A program made the translations under genes and the position numbers. Below, in pieces: positions 19,411-32,269 of a stretch of 64,000 nucleotides of DNA (positions within the stretch are counted from its first letter, which is position 1; each line of letters opens with the position of its first letter). Origin of the DNA: Lithodes maja (taxonomy: Eukaryota > Arthropoda > Malacostraca > Decapoda > Lithodidae); NCBI GenBank assembly GCA_037953745.1, contig JBAKBP010007668.1:1-64000 (forward strand), written 5' to 3'. Under the pieces are notes generated by a model. That model saw only the letters and a list, made by a program, of their open reading frames with translations. It was not told the origin of the DNA and did no database searches.

Positions 19411-22400
19411 TGTAACGGGAAGAAATTGTACTTTCCCTTTTGGTATATGTTGTAAGGTTTGACTTAACTGTAAGACTTTTTCCCCTTCATTCACTCTTCC
19501 CTATATTTAAGGGAAATGTATCATTTAAGAAGGGTTAAGTAACCCTTGTCTATGTAAAGAGGGAATTAGCCTAGATCAGGAGGAGAACTAATATTCTCAA
19601 ATCTATCTAAAATACTTTCAAGCCTAATTTATCCTTTTACCCCCTTTTGTTATCCCATGTAAAAATCCTTCCTTTTCGAATTTAGAGTAATGCCCCCTTG
19701 TGTATAAAGACCGCCAATTCCTACCCAAGCGACGCCACCCTTTGTGGTCACCCTCCCCCTTTTTGGCGGGATCCCTGGCACTGGCCCTCGGCCCCTCACT
19801 GTCGTGACCCCAGGCCTACGAGAGAGACACCTACCAACCCCCCAGTCTCTGTCATCATTCCCCGCTTCTTCTCCGGACTTAGGCTTCCTTTCCCTCCATT
19901 CAGAGGTTCGTAATTAAGGTTTATAGTGTTATAAGGTATTGCTTATTCAGTTAAGTAAGTACTAGGTGTGTAATGTAGGAGGTATTGCTGTGATTGACAA
20001 ATCCGTGAACTCGAGCCTACCATCGGGTTGGTCGACAGGCACCCCTCACCTGCCAAGTGCCTACAACCATACAAATTCCCCCATTATCATTGTGTTCAGT
20101 AAAACTTAGTCTGTGCACCTTTGCTAAGTGTTTTTCTGATATTTTAGACTTTGTTATTCCAAATTAACGTCAAATTAACTTCGTGTGTAATCATTTCAGT
20201 CAGAGGGACGCCATTTGATGGCCTTCCAATTCTTGTGTTTTTCCATAATTCCCGACCAAACTTAGGCTAGCCTATTTTTCTAGTTTGTCTTTCACCGTTT
20301 TACATAATCCTGAGGTAGTGCGAGAACACCAGTTAAGAGTAGAATTGAGGACGAAGTTGATTAAAATGCTTTTGAAGCTTGACCGCCATTTTAGGATTTA
20401 GACCATCTCGCATTTCGGAGAGACGACCAGGTTGAGTAAATTACTAATGTAGCAGTTGTATTGTATGTTTAGAACTTGTTCATTACTTTGAGTTTATAAA
20501 ACCATGCATTTTGGTAAATATGATTGTATTTTAACGTGTAAATCAGGAAAGGACATTCGTTTGAGATCGTGTCCTTGAGTTTTGTTTACCTGTCGTGTCT
20601 CCGACGTTCCAAAGTTAGGCCTATTCAGATAAGTATTTATAACTAACGTCTCCTAGGCCTGGTTATTGTTCATTTTAAATGTTTTTACTGGGTTATAGTG
20701 TAAAGAGTTACTTGTTATCTTGATTTAGAGGTCCTCATTTCCCAACCCCAGTACTGTCAAATTTAGGACCCCCATTGGGTCGGGTTTATTTCCGATGATT
20801 ATTTGTTCTTACCTATTGTTACTTAAAGTTAACTTGTGAAAAGGCCGTTTAGGTATGGGTACTTGCTGAATTATTATGGTAGGTTATATGATTTTACATT
20901 TTTAATTAGCCTAGGCTACCTAACTCACCTAATTGGAAGTACAGTAGGCTATTATTAATTATTGTGCTTTTAGAGTGTATTTTGAATATGGATTGCTATG
21001 ATATAATTATGTTTGACATGGTCTAATGAACAGAGTTGCATTGCAAGGGATGGAACGCTGTAGTGAGATTCTGGGCAGCTGATTTCAGGGGATAAGTTAC
21101 TCGAGTTACAGTAGAATTAACGTTTAGCTTTGTTTGAGCCTTGTATAGCACCCTCCGCATTGAGCAGTCCAACCTGTTAAGTTTGACCATGACAATTACC
21201 TTTGATTTATGCCATTATTGTATTGATTTGACTCCATAGATATGCTGTGTAATTATGTATTCCCAATTGTGTGTAGAGTACTGCTGAGTAACATATGTAC
21301 CTGTACTTAATGAGAGGATCTTTGGATGCCTTAAGAGATTATTTCGGTACAGTACTGTAATGTCATAATTTGATCTGTCATTGTATTTCTGTACTTATAT
21401 TAGCTCATCTATTTTTATCTGTTAATAGGAATCCATGTATTTTTATATGTTTATATTAACCTATATTTTTTATATGTATATGTTTTAGTATTACTGTGTA
21501 CCGTAATTAGGATATTGATTAACCCCATTATTAAGGGTTAGCTATATGTCAACCGTGGGTTAAGAATGTATTCGAATTACCAGGGAACCAGTTTGGGACG
21601 GAGTTGATGTGATGCGGAATTGCTGATGGCGGAGAATCGGAGATTCACCCCTCCCATTGGCTGAGTGCAGGATGCTGAACTCGTGTACTGTACGAGGGTT
21701 CAAGGACCGCAGGAAGACGTATGATTACCCCCTATACCCCAGGATACGGTAGGCCGAAGAAACCTACAGACAAGCCTGGCCGATACCGGTATCTAGCGGA
21801 ATTGGGATGTATAATACTGAGAGGAATGGGGTGGATACAGACAGCAATATTCGAGTCCTACTCCTAGGTTAAGAGACTGTCCCGGTACGGTAATGGATTG
21901 GTCCCAGGTTAAGGGTATAGAGATAATTAGATACGGTACCAATATTAAGACTTGTAAACGGTAAAATGTTCCTTATACTGTATTAATATCAAGCTTAAGA
22001 TTACTGCAATATGTTTGTATCTATCCTCCCGTATCTATTTGGATCTAAATGTGTTGTCAGGATGGTAAATCGGAGCCGTCAGTATTAAAGTGGTCTAAGA
22101 GTAGTACCGGTAGCCTAACCGAGAGTTAAAGTCTTGTCAGCCAACATTGAAGGTGAAGTTCTTGATGTGTCTTTGCTAGCCTCCGATTTATCCTACTGTC
22201 CTAATGTACCTGAATAATGAGCATGAGTCACGATTGCATAAAGAATAAGAAAACCATGGGGACGGCCAGTTCACCTGAAGGTGAACGATCAAATAATTCG
22301 AATGAATTACCGTTCCCAAAAACATCCTTATGTGATATCTAGAAAGTAGAGAATATGCTAGGTCTCAGTGGGGTTTTTGGTGGTTCTTTGGTCTTATCAT

Positions 22401-22670
22401 CGTGTCGGAGTTGCAGCCTTTCCCCTTCCTCGAAGGATGTTGGATGTGGGTCAACCAAACAGGGTTGTCCTCTCGTTAATTAGAATGCAATAACGGGTTT
22501 GTCGTCATCTCTTCCTTTCTATCCTTGAGTACCTATTTTCCACCTTCGCAGCTTAATCTATATCTTCTTCTTCTGTCTCTCCCTCCCTCTCTCTCTCTGT
22601 TGGCAGCAGAAGAAGGGAAGTGGAGGATGAAAAAGAGAGATCTCCAACCTTCACCCCCCCCCCCGTTACA
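19411..22670 (+). repeat. LTR element A, left LTR (3.26 kb)
   Basis: Begins TGTAACGGGAAGAAATTG and ends ..CCCCGTTACA, so it has TG..CA ends and an 8-bp terminal inverted repeat (TGTAACGG/CCGTTACA). It is nearly identical to 24187-27661 once the LINE scrap there is removed. It is unusually long for an LTR and contains no supported protein; short ORFs are chance. A C-tract and a CTCTCTCTCT run precede the 3' end. Confidence 0.9.
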
Positions 22671-24186
22671 GTGGTGGCAGCGGTGGGATTTCTTTAGGAG
22701 TCCATGGTTGACATGCTCCTGTTCCGTTCAGGGCTCCTGAATTAATCCCGTACCCACCCCGTAGAAGAGACTGTACAGTACTGGCTCTTACACTTTCGCT
22801 CGGGTGTTTAGAATCGGTGCGTTGCAGTTGTCATTTTTCACGCTACCAACCCGTGAAATAGTTACCACAAACAGTATTGGCCATGCTACCACATTTCAAT
22901 ACGGTTAGTGTAATATTTCAGGGAATCTTTAAGTGCAGCAGATACCAGCAAGAGTCACAGTGATTGTGAAGGAACCGCAAAGTTGAGATAGCGGTGGTTA
23001 GTGTTTTCCGGTTATTAGTTGTCTATCAATTATCCTTCTTTCCTGTCCAAGATGGAGAATCCTGATCCAGAACCAAGGCACGAGGTGCAAGACGTTTTAG
23101 TCAGGAGGAATGAGGAACGCCAAGAGGCTATGTCCGTCGCGAAAGAGGTCCTGGAACAGACCTCACTGACCATGGCCAGGAAGTTTAGAGACGTGGCTAA
23201 TCGGAACCGCCGGAATGAAAAGGTCAATGTGGACGACATGGTATGGATCAGGAACGAGAATCCACTACCAGGGACTAGCCAAAAGTTGAACGCAAAGTGG
23301 GTGGGTCCCTTTAGGGTTACGGAAGTAGTCCGAGACGGGGCTGCGTATAAGCTAGTAAATCCCTATACGGGTGTGTTTATGAAAAGGGCCGCTGAGAAAG
23401 TGAAACCGTTCGTGGGTGAGGAGTATTGGCAGGTAGAGCAAGTTGAAATGCCGGTTGAGGAAGACTATCAACCTGAGATTTTAGCACCCAGAGCCCGTCA
23501 GCCGGCCCGGCGTTATATAGAATCTTGTTAGAGTGTACAGTAGAGTCCCTGTTGTGGTCGTCTTGTTGTGTACTCCCCTGTGGCCCCCGCATGGTTAATT
23601 AATCTTTCCGGTCAAACCCCCGTGCAGCGAAACTTTAAGAGACGTAGGTGCCTAGGTTATGTAGAACGTCATACAGGTGATTCGGACTAGGGTGGTGGCG
23701 TTCCCATCAGGACGTGCTGTTGGCTCTGAGTACCTTTATGGTTGACTGGGGTTATACTCCTTTCGTCCCGAGGCTCAGCCAGCGCACAGAGTGTGAAGGG
23801 ACTCCCACGATACGGGCGTCCACGCTGCTCTCTAGTCTGGTCTCCTGGGGTTTTCCAAGCAATAAAGGGGTGGAGAGAGGCTGTCTCTACGGGGACAAGA
23901 TAGTGCCTGGTTGGCACTCTCCTGAAAAGGAGGGACACTTTATAGAGTGGTATAGTGATTTGTTGATGAAGGAAGGGACGCCCCACAGGCAGAGTACAGT
24001 ACAGTAATGATGTGTCAGATTCTAAGACGTTGGGTATAGACTGCGAGCTCTGGGCATGGTAAGATGCCAGGCGGATCAGAAATTCTGCTGTAATAAGTTA
24101 AGGCTGGATTAATTGGTAACTGTATAATGTTTATGTTGATGAAAGAGTGAATGAGGTAAAAAGTCTTCAAAGAAAAGGTAGAGCTG
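22671..24186 (+). mobile_element. LTR element A, internal region with primer-binding site
   Basis: Only 1.5 kb lies between the two LTRs. It opens with TGGTGGCAGCGGTGGGAT at about 22672-22689, which has the form of a primer-binding site (its complement ends in ..CCACCA as a tRNA does). A purine-rich CAAAGAAAAGGTAGAG before the right LTR (about 24168-24183) is the likely polypurine tract. Gag, protease, RT and RNase H are absent. The whole element with both LTRs spans 19411-27661. Confidence 0.8.
23052..23531 (+). pseudogene. Integrase C-terminal remnant of LTR element A
   Basis: About 160 codons starting at an internal Met (MENPDPEPRHEV). The middle reads DMVWIRNENPLPG and AKWVGPFRVTEV, the pattern of the C-terminal domain of Ty3/gypsy integrases (V.......K.....GP..V), which binds DNA after the catalytic core. 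The HHCC finger and the DDE core are gone. An upstream in-frame Met at 23019 is also possible. The ORF itself is open, so the element may express a short protein, but it cannot integrate on its own and would need a relative in trans. Confidence 0.7.
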
Positions 24187-27100
24187 TGTAACGGGAAGAA
24201 ATTGTACTTTCCCTTTTGGTATATGTTGTAAGGTTTGACTTAACTGTAAGACTTTTTCCCCTTCATTCACTCTTCCCTATATTTAAGGGAAATGTATCAT
24301 TTAAGAAGGGTTAAGTAACCCTTGTCTATGTAAAGAGGGAATTAGCCTAGATCAGGAGGAGAACTAATATTCTCAAATCTATCTAAAATACTTTCAAGCC
24401 TAATTTATCCTTTTACCCCCTTTTGTTATCCCATGTAAAAATCCTTCCTTTTCGAATTTAGAGTAATGCCCCCTTGTGTATAAAGACCGCCAATTCCTAC
24501 CCAAGCGACGCCACCCTTTGTGGTCACCCTCCCCCTTTTTGGCGGGATCCCTGGCACTGGCCCTCGGCCCCTCACTGTCGTGACCCCAGGCCTACGAGAG
24601 AGACACCTACCAACCCCCCAGTCTCTGTCATCATTCCCCGCTTCTTCTCCGGACTTAGGCTTCCTTTCCCTCCATTCAGAGTGCGTTGTTATATGTGCGA
24701 TTAGTTTGCTTGGGAAACAGATTAACTTGCTCATGTAGTAATGTATACCCTATGTGGTGGATTGTGTTCTTTTATTTAATAATTTTCATTTTAGTAAGCG
24801 TTGTTTCCACATAGCGATTTTGATAATTTAATTTGACTTTATGTTGTCCTTGTCCCAGTTTTGTTTTGTTTGGTTTGCAGGTTTTGCATTTTAATTCAGA
24901 GGTTCGTAATTAAGGTTTATAGTGTTATAAGGTATTGCTTATTCAGTTAAGTAAGTACTAGGTGTGTAATGTAGGAGGTATTGCTGTGATTGACAAATCC
25001 GTGAACTCGAGCCTACCATCGGGTTGGTCGACAGGCACCCCTCACCTGCCAAGTGCCTACAACCATACAAATTCCCCCATTATCATTGTGTTCAGTAAAA
25101 CTTAGTCTGTGCACCTTTGCTAAGTGTTTTTCTGATATTTTAGACTTTGTTATTCCAAATTAACGTCAAATTAACTTCGTGTGTAATCATTTCAGTCAGA
25201 GGGACGCCATTTGATGGCCTTCCAATTCTTGTGTTTTTCCATAATTCCCGACCAAACTTAGGCTAGCCTATTTTTCTAGTTTGTCTTTCACCGTTTTACA
25301 TAATCCTGAGGTAGTGCGAGAACACCAGTTAAGAGTAGAATTGAGGACGAAGTTGATTAAAATGCTTTTGAAGCTTGACCGCCATTTTAGGATTTAGACC
25401 ATCTCGCATTTCGGAGAGACGACCAGGTTGAGTAAATTACTAATGTAGCAGTTGTATTGTATGTTTAGAACTTGTTCATTACTTTGAGTTTATAAAACCA
25501 TGCATTTTGGTAAATATGATTGTATTTTAACGTGTAAATCAGGAAAGGACATTCGTTTGAGATCGTGTCCTTGAGTTTTGTTTACCTGTCGTGTCTCCGA
25601 CGTTCCAAAGTTAGGCCTATTCAGATAAGTATTTATAACTAACGTCTCCTAGGCCTGGTTATTGTTCATTTTAAATGTTTTTACTGGGTTATAGTGTAAA
25701 GAGTTACTTGTTATCTTGATTTAGAGGTCCTCATTTCCCAACCCCAGTACTGTCAAATTTAGGACCCCCATTGGGTCGGGTTTATTTCCGATGATTATTT
25801 GTTCTTACCTATTGTTACTTAAAGTTAACTTGTGAAAAGGCCGTTTAGGTATGGGTACTTGCTGAATTATTATGGTAGGTTATATGATTTTACATTTTTA
25901 ATTAGCCTAGGCTACCTAACTCACCTAATTGGAAGTACAGTAGGCTATTATTAATTATTGTGCTTTTAGAGTGTATTTTGAATATGGATTGCTATGATAT
26001 AATTATGTTTGACATGGTCTAATGAACAGAGTTGCATTGCAAGGGATGGAACGCTGTAGTGAGATTCTGGGCAGCTGATTTCAGGGGATAAGTTACTCGA
26101 GTTACAGTAGAATTAACGTTTAGCTTTGTTTGAGCCTTGTATAGCACCCTCCGCATTGAGCAGTCCAACCTGTTAAGTTTGACCATGACAATTACCTTTG
26201 ATTTATGCCATTATTGTATTGATTTGACTCCATAGATATGCTGTGTAATTATGTATTCCCAATTGTGTGTAGAGTACTGCTGAGTAACATATGTACCTGT
26301 ACTTAATGAGAGGATCTTTGGATGCCTTAAGAGATTATTTCGGTACAGTACTGTAATGTCATAATTTGATCTGTCATTGTATTTCTGTACTTATATTAGC
26401 TCATCTATTTTTATCTGTTAATAGGAATCCATGTATTTTTATATGTTTATATTAACCTATATTTTTTATATGTATATGTTTTAGTATTACTGTGTACCGT
26501 AATTAGGATATTGATTAACCCCATTATTAAGGGTTAGCTATATGTCAACCGTGGGTTAAGAATGTATTCGAATTACCAGGGAACCAGTTTGGGACGGAGT
26601 TGATGTGATGCGGAATTGCTGATGGCGGAGAATCGGAGATTCACCCCTCCCATTGGCTGAGTGCAGGATGCTGAACTCGTGTACTGTACGAGGGTTCAAG
26701 GACCGCAGGAAGACGTATGATTACCCCCTATACCCCAGGATACGGTAGGCCGAAGAAACCTACAGACAAGCCTGGCCGATACCGGTATCTAGCGGAATTG
26801 GGATGTATAATACTGAGAGGAATGGGGTGGATACAGACAGCAATATTCGAGTCCTACTCCTAGGTTAAGAGACTGTCCCGGTACGGTAATGGATTGGTCC
26901 CAGGTTAAGGGTATAGAGATAATTAGATACGGTACCAATATTAAGACTTGTAAACGGTAAAATGTTCCTTATACTGTATTAATATCAAGCTTAAGATTAC
27001 TGCAATATGTTTGTATCTATCCTCCCGTATCTATTTGGATCTAAATGTGTTGTCAGGATGGTAAATCGGAGCCGTCAGTATTAAAGTGGTCTAAGAGTAG

Positions 27101-27661
27101 TACCGGTAGCCTAACCGAGAGTTAAAGTCTTGTCAGCCAACATTGAAGGTGAAGTTCTTGATGTGTCTTTGCTAGCCTCCGATTTATCCTACTGTCCTAA
27201 TGTACCTGAATAATGAGCATGAGTCACGATTGCATAAAGAATAAGAAAACCATGGGGACGGCCAGTTCACCTGAAGGTGAACGATCAAATAATTCGAATG
27301 AATTACCGTTCCCAAAAACATCCTTATGTGATATCTAGAAAGTAGAGAATATGCTAGGTCTCAGTGGGGTTTTTGGTGGTTCTTTGGTCTTATCATCGTG
27401 TCGGAGTTGCAGCCTTTCCCCTTCCTCGAAGGATGTTGGATGTGGGTCAATCAAACAGGGTTGTCCTCTCGTTAATTAGAATGCAATAACGGGTTTGTCG
27501 TCATCTCTTCCTTTCTATCCTTGAGTACCTATTTTCCACCTTCGCAGCTTAATCTATATCTTCTTCTGTCTCTCCCTCCCTCTCTCTCTCTGTTGGCAGC
27601 AGAAGAAGGGAAGTGGAGGATGAAAAAGAGAGATAACCAACCTTAACCCCCCCCCGTTACA
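24187..27661 (+). repeat. LTR element A, right LTR (interrupted)
   Basis: Nearly identical to 19411-22670. The differences I could see are a three-base CTT indel near 27555, a few substitutions near the 3' C-tract, and the 212-bp insertion at 24682-24893. Such identity means a recent insertion. Confidence 0.9.
24682..24893 (+). mobile_element. 5'-truncated LINE 3' end inside right LTR
   Basis: 212 bp absent from the left LTR and bounded by an 8-bp duplication, ATTCAGAG (24674-24681 and 24894-24901). It matches the reverse complement of about 51515-51728, which is the 3' end of a longer LINE copy there. Both end in TTTTGCATTTTA or a close variant without a poly-A tail. Confidence 0.85.
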
Positions 27662-27665
27662 CAGG

Positions 27666-28104
27666 TGAAGTGGGTCCAGTTCCCGCATGAATTGCAGAGA
27701 ACTGAACCCTTAGTATGGCGACTCGAAGTGATGGGTTTTGAGCAAGTTGGACATATGTATGTGTACGTGGGTCCTGGGTTGCTCTCAATGTCTCCGGCTA
27801 GAAGAAGTCTTCGAGAAATGACAGCCGGAGAGTCATTTCTCGGTGTAGGAAAAACTGTGTGATGTGTGTAGTGTGAGAGGTGTGGAAATTCCCGGCGCGA
27901 CCGAAGCCGCTCCAAGGACCCGTGCCCCCAGAGAGGGGGCAGGGGATGGTTGTGACGGTTTGGCTCCCGAAACTGCTCCCCGCGGCCGGCATCCGGTTTT
28001 CCTCCACTGGTCGTTGATTTTGTCTTCGGCCGTGGAGGGTCGGCAGCCATCCGCGGTTGGCAGCCTCGGGAGGTGGCCCCACGGCGTAGACGCCGCCACA
28101 TCAG
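27666..28104 (-). pseudogene. LINE-B, 5' segment: 2A-like motif and PHD-type finger
   Basis: The N-terminal part of the LINE-B protein, starting with ATG at 28101 only three bases inside the element end. About 100 residues in, it has LLLAGDIESNPGP at 27769-27804, a match to the 2A consensus D.E.NPGP, where ribosomes skip a peptide bond between Gly and Pro. It is followed by ICPTC..C..C and HFTC, which together with the CSSC beyond the LTR insertion gives a C4HC3 PHD-type zinc finger. 2A motifs are known in some non-LTR elements (trypanosome L1Tc/ingi, sea urchin CR1). The coding reading resumes at 19406 after the LTR element, with TSD CAGG. Confidence 0.8.
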
Positions 28105-29046
28105 GACACGCCAGGTAAACTCAATTACTTCAAGACCAATACGGAAGAAATGCTAGCAATGTACAGACAAATGGACTGGTAGGTAGTGTTAACTGGCAAG
28201 AACACGGAGCAAATGTGGAACATGTTCACCCAGCACTACAATAGAATAATCAAACCCTGCATCCCAGCTACCTCCACCAGGCAGCAGAGATCAGGGAAAG
28301 AAAAGTGGATGACCAGACATCTGGAGACAATACTGAAGAAAAAATAGGAGCTTGGCAGAGGTACAGAGACAGGAAAACGACACACAGAAGGGAGGTCTAC
28401 ATCACAGCTAGAAACAGAGCGACTACGGGAAGTGAGAAAGGTAAAATACCGATAGCCTACGAGATAAAGTTGGCCACCGACTCCTTAGAGAACCCCAATC
28501 ACTTCTGGGCATACGCGTGAGCGAGGACTTGTGTGAAGGAGATTGTCACGAGGCTGACGACTCCAGAAGGCGAAGCGACCAAGACCGACGGAGAGACAGC
28601 CAAAGTATTGAACGCAGCCTTCAACAGTGTCTACGTAGAAGAAGACATAGGCTATATGTTTCAGCCTTTACCAAGTCCCACCGCAAATCCAAACATGCAG
28701 GAAATCACGTCAGTGAGGGTCGATGAGGATGCCGTTCGCTGACAACTGAAACAACTCCATGCAGACAAAGCTTCAGGTCCTGATGGTATTTCGCCATTCA
28801 TGCTATAGACCTGTGCCACTCTGCTATACAAGCCGCTCAAACACATCTTCCAATCCTCCATGGACACAGGAGTGGTCCCCAGTGACTAGAAAAGGGCAAA
28901 CATAACGCCTATATACAAAAAAGGCAACAAATCCCAACCCCTGAACTACCGACCGGTCTCCCTGACCAGCGTTGTTTCCAAGGTAATGGAGAGTTGATCA
29001 GGCAGGAAGTCGTCAAGCACCTGAACAAGAACAACATCCTCAGTGA
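28105..29046 (+). pseudogene. CR1-like LINE, segment 2 (linker and RT start)
   Basis: Decayed plus-strand coding with many stops and shifts. It reads GKLNYFKTNTEEM, then an EN-RT linker, TTPEGEATKTDGETAKVLN, and FNSVYVEED, and then the RT opening: KASGPDGISPF, GVVPSD, ANITPIYKKGNKS, NYRPVSLTSVVSKVME and HLNKNNILSD. It ends in CTCAGTGA (29039-29046), the duplicated target of the hAT-like element; the RT continues at 35921 with VQHGFRSKKSC. Confidence 0.8.
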
Positions 29047-29589
29047 CAGTGGTGGGCATGGGCGCGCCGATTTGGCGCTCTACGCTCTGCGATCCGGTGC
29101 GCACTACCAATATAGAGGAGCGCGGAGCGAGGAGCGGCAAAAATCTGAACTCGGAGTGCAGGCGGGGAGGCAGCTTGAATTTTGCGCTCCTTTCTGGCGC
29201 TCCGGAAGCGATTTTTCCTGTCAACAACAGGTTCAAGAACGTCATTATCGTGTACAGTCATCGTACGGTGTTACTCACGCTGTTAGTGAACTGTGATACA
29301 GTGATACTATGATAGTGACAGACTGACAGTGCCACCTTCAAACCCTGGAAAGGTAAGAACCTGGCCAGTGCCAGAGTTTGTTGTTTTTTTTTTTTTTTTG
29401 CTAAATCTATCAAGTTGGGTGAGAGAGGAAGGATAATGGTAAAAAAAAACACCCTCCTTGTCCATTTTCGCCAAAAATCAGGTCCCCGATAGTCGCGAAC
29501 GTAGCTGAAAAGAGTCAAAAGACACTATACAGTAGACTTCAGAGACTTTTATCATTTTATGGTATCGATACCATCGGAATGTTACTTGA

Positions 29590-30030
29590 ATGTATGGGTG
29601 GAAGGGTGGTTTGGGGGATGGTGGGGGAAGGTAGAAGCGTAATTGACTCGTGTTACAAATATGAAGCCGATTGGTGAGGTAGTTTCGCCACCACAGATTT
29701 TTCTTTTTTTCCTTTTCTTCGTACGGATACGCTGGAAGTGGGTTGTGGGAGGCAGTTGGGGGTGTGGTGGAGGGAAGGCAGAAGGTAAGGCACTTGTCAC
29801 ACAAATATGGAACCGATTGGTGCAATCGTTTCGCCGCCACAGATTTTCCTTTTTTTTCCTTGTGAGGCGACCGATTAGTCAGCGAGTGGGTGGGAGGAGG
29901 GGTTTGGGGTAGTGGTGGTGGGTATGCAGAAGGGTAAGGTACATGTGGTAAAAAAATAAAAATATGAAAGCCATAGGTGCAGTCGTTTCGCTGCTACGAT
30001 TTTTTTTCGGCGAGTCAGTATATAATTATA
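29590..30030. repeat. ~147-bp tandem repeat, three units
   Basis: Each unit runs from a GGTGG/GTGGG-rich block through AGAAGG, a short spacer, ACAAATATG, GATTGGTG, and GTTTCGCC-CCACAGATTTT to a T-rich run. Units start near 29590, 29735 and 29882, the last being the most diverged. Confidence 0.55.
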
Positions 30031-30049
30031 TACGGACCTGGCACTGGGC

Positions 30050-30313
30050 GTGACAACTGACAAGACCCTAGTCCCGGCCGTATATATACCGTCGAAGACT
30101 GGTCAGCGGGTCATCCATGATATGATATCAATCATATCTAAAATGCCCCAGAACGAGAAGCCCACCACAGAAGCCACGAGCGAACACCACACAGAAACAC
30201 CCGAAAGAAAGGTCCACAGAACGAAAGGACCAGCTGACCGAGCCAGCCAATCCAGACAGGCCCAAGCCCGCAGGGCTAAGCAGCTCCAGGCCGCACCTAC
30301 ATACCCCTTCTAA
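30050..30313 (+). CDS. Unrecognised basic-acidic ORF inside hAT-like element
   Basis: 87 codons: MTTDKTLVPAVYIPSKTG, then a MISIISKM segment and a charged region rich in Glu, Lys, Arg and Ala (RASQSRQAQARRAKQLQ). Low complexity; no family recognised. It sits between two tandem-repeat arrays and may be a chance frame or an eroded fragment. Confidence 0.2.
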   Translation: MTTDKTLVPAVYIPSKTGQRVIHDMISIISKMPQNEKPTTEATSEHHTETPERKVHRTKGPADRASQSRQAQARRAKQLQAAPTYPF

Positions 30314-30548
30314 ACTGACCATTTTTCCACACCTCACGTACACTACCCCCTCGTGTCCTACACTTCTAACTACCATGATGATGAACAGGAATATACATTC
30401 ATATTAAAAACACCCATGCCCTGTCCCTACGTTGAGCCAATGCCAACAAAGCAGACAGCCATAATTATATCTATGTATGTTCTTACATCCGAGAAGTAGA
30501 TGTTATATACCTTAGAAGTTAATACACCCATGCTGTCCCTAGGTTTAA

Positions 30549-30850
30549 GATATTCATATTAACATACCCTAACATACCTTGTCTTGCCAGACTAAGTTTC
30601 TGAAGACCCATCGCCCCCATAAAATCTATGTATTCAATCCTTAGGTTAAGTATTCATATGAACATTTCCTAACATATCTTGTCTTGCCAGACTAAGTTTC
30701 TGAAGACCCATTGCCCCATAAAATCTATGTATCCAATCCTTAGGTTAAGTATTAATATTAACATTCCCTAACATCTTGTCTTGCCAGACTAATTAAGTTT
30801 CTGAAGACCCATCGCCCCATAAAATCTATGTATTCAATCCTTAGGTTAAG
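30549..30850. repeat. ~100-bp tandem repeat, three units
   Basis: The landmark TTAGGTTAAG occurs at 30641, 30740 and 30841. Each unit carries CTTGTCTTGCCAGACTAA, AAGTTTCTGAAGACCCAT and AAAATCTATGTAT. A partial earlier unit is seen near 30470-30545. Confidence 0.75.
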
Positions 30851-32238
30851 TATCTTTATCCGCCATTGTGTTCACCTTTTTTTCCATTTACTTTTCCACA
30901 ATTGTCATACGTCTTCCACTTACCTCCTTCGTATCCACAGTCCACACTACGCCAATTTGCTTCGTGTCCTACACCTCTTACCCCAACCAGAGATTGTATA
31001 GATAACCTTGTTACCAGTATCTGTCATAAGTACCTCGAAACAATAACTAAGTACCCCTACGAACTGCCGCTTTTCTTGGTATATATATTTCATAGAAAAC
31101 GCAGTTCCCAGGACCAACTAATAGTATCCATAACCCCTCGTACTGACGAAGAATAATACACCATGTTTTTCCCCACTTACCCACAGTCAAGCACACACCT
31201 ACAGTTGACCTCCTTCTCCCCCCCCCCCCCCAGCCCCACAGTCCACATAATTCTATCTTTTCCAGACTCATATACCACCCCATAGTTGCATTCCCCGGTA
31301 GCATTTGGCTAACGTACTTTCACTGCCTTTTCAAACTCCAATATCAACTGCAGCCTAATGCCACCCCCACGCCCAGAGACCTTAGGGTCAAATTTCCCTA
31401 TAGCCCCCCTGAACTCCTCCCCTCTCATTAAAATACCCCGCGCTTCTCGACTCTTGTCCGACCTAGCCTCTCTCTCATACCTCTTGAAGATCCTTGATTT
31501 TATCCGTTGCTAACGTGTAACGGGAAGAAATTGTACTTTCCCTTTTGGTATATGTTGTAAGGTTTGACTTAACTGTAAGACTTTTTCCCCTTCATTCACT
31601 CTTCCCTATATTTAAGGGAAATGTATCGTTTAAGAAGGGTTAAGTAACCCTTGTCTATGTAAAGAGGAAATTAGCCTAGATCAGGAGAACTAATATTCTC
31701 AAATCTATCTAAAATACTTTCAAGCCTAATTTATCCTTTTACCCCCTTTTGTTATCCCATGTAAAAATCCTTCCTTTTCGAATTTAGAGTAATGCCCCCT
31801 TGTGTAAAAAGACCGCCAATTCCTACCCAAGCAACGCCACCCTTTGTTGTCACCCTCCCCTTTTTTGGCGGGATCCCTGGCACTGGCCCTCGGCCCCTCA
31901 CTGTCGTGACCCCAGGCCTACGAGAGAGACCCCTACCTACCCCTCAGTCTCTGTCATCATTCCCCGCTTCTTCTCCGGACTTAGGCTTCCTTTCCCTCCA
32001 TTCAGAGGGAACCAGTTTGGGACGGAGTCGATGTGATGCTGAATTGCTGATGGCGGAGAATCGGAGATTCACCCCTCCCATTGGCTGAGTGCAGGATGCT
32101 GAACTCGTGTACTGTACGAGGGTTCAAGGACCGCAGGAAGACGTATGATCACCCCCTATACCCCAGGATACGGTAGGCCGAAGAAACCTACAGGCAAGCC
32201 TGGCCGATACCGGTATCTAGCGGAATTGGGATGTATAA

Positions 32239-32269
<31 letters not shown>

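Noticed and set aside
19698..19913. ORF repeated at 19698, 24474 and 31800
   Set aside because: Conserved only because the LTR is repeated; no domain, and start and end differ among copies.
29590..30850. CRISPR-like array
   Set aside because: Repeat units are long and contiguous without unique spacers; ordinary tandem repeats.
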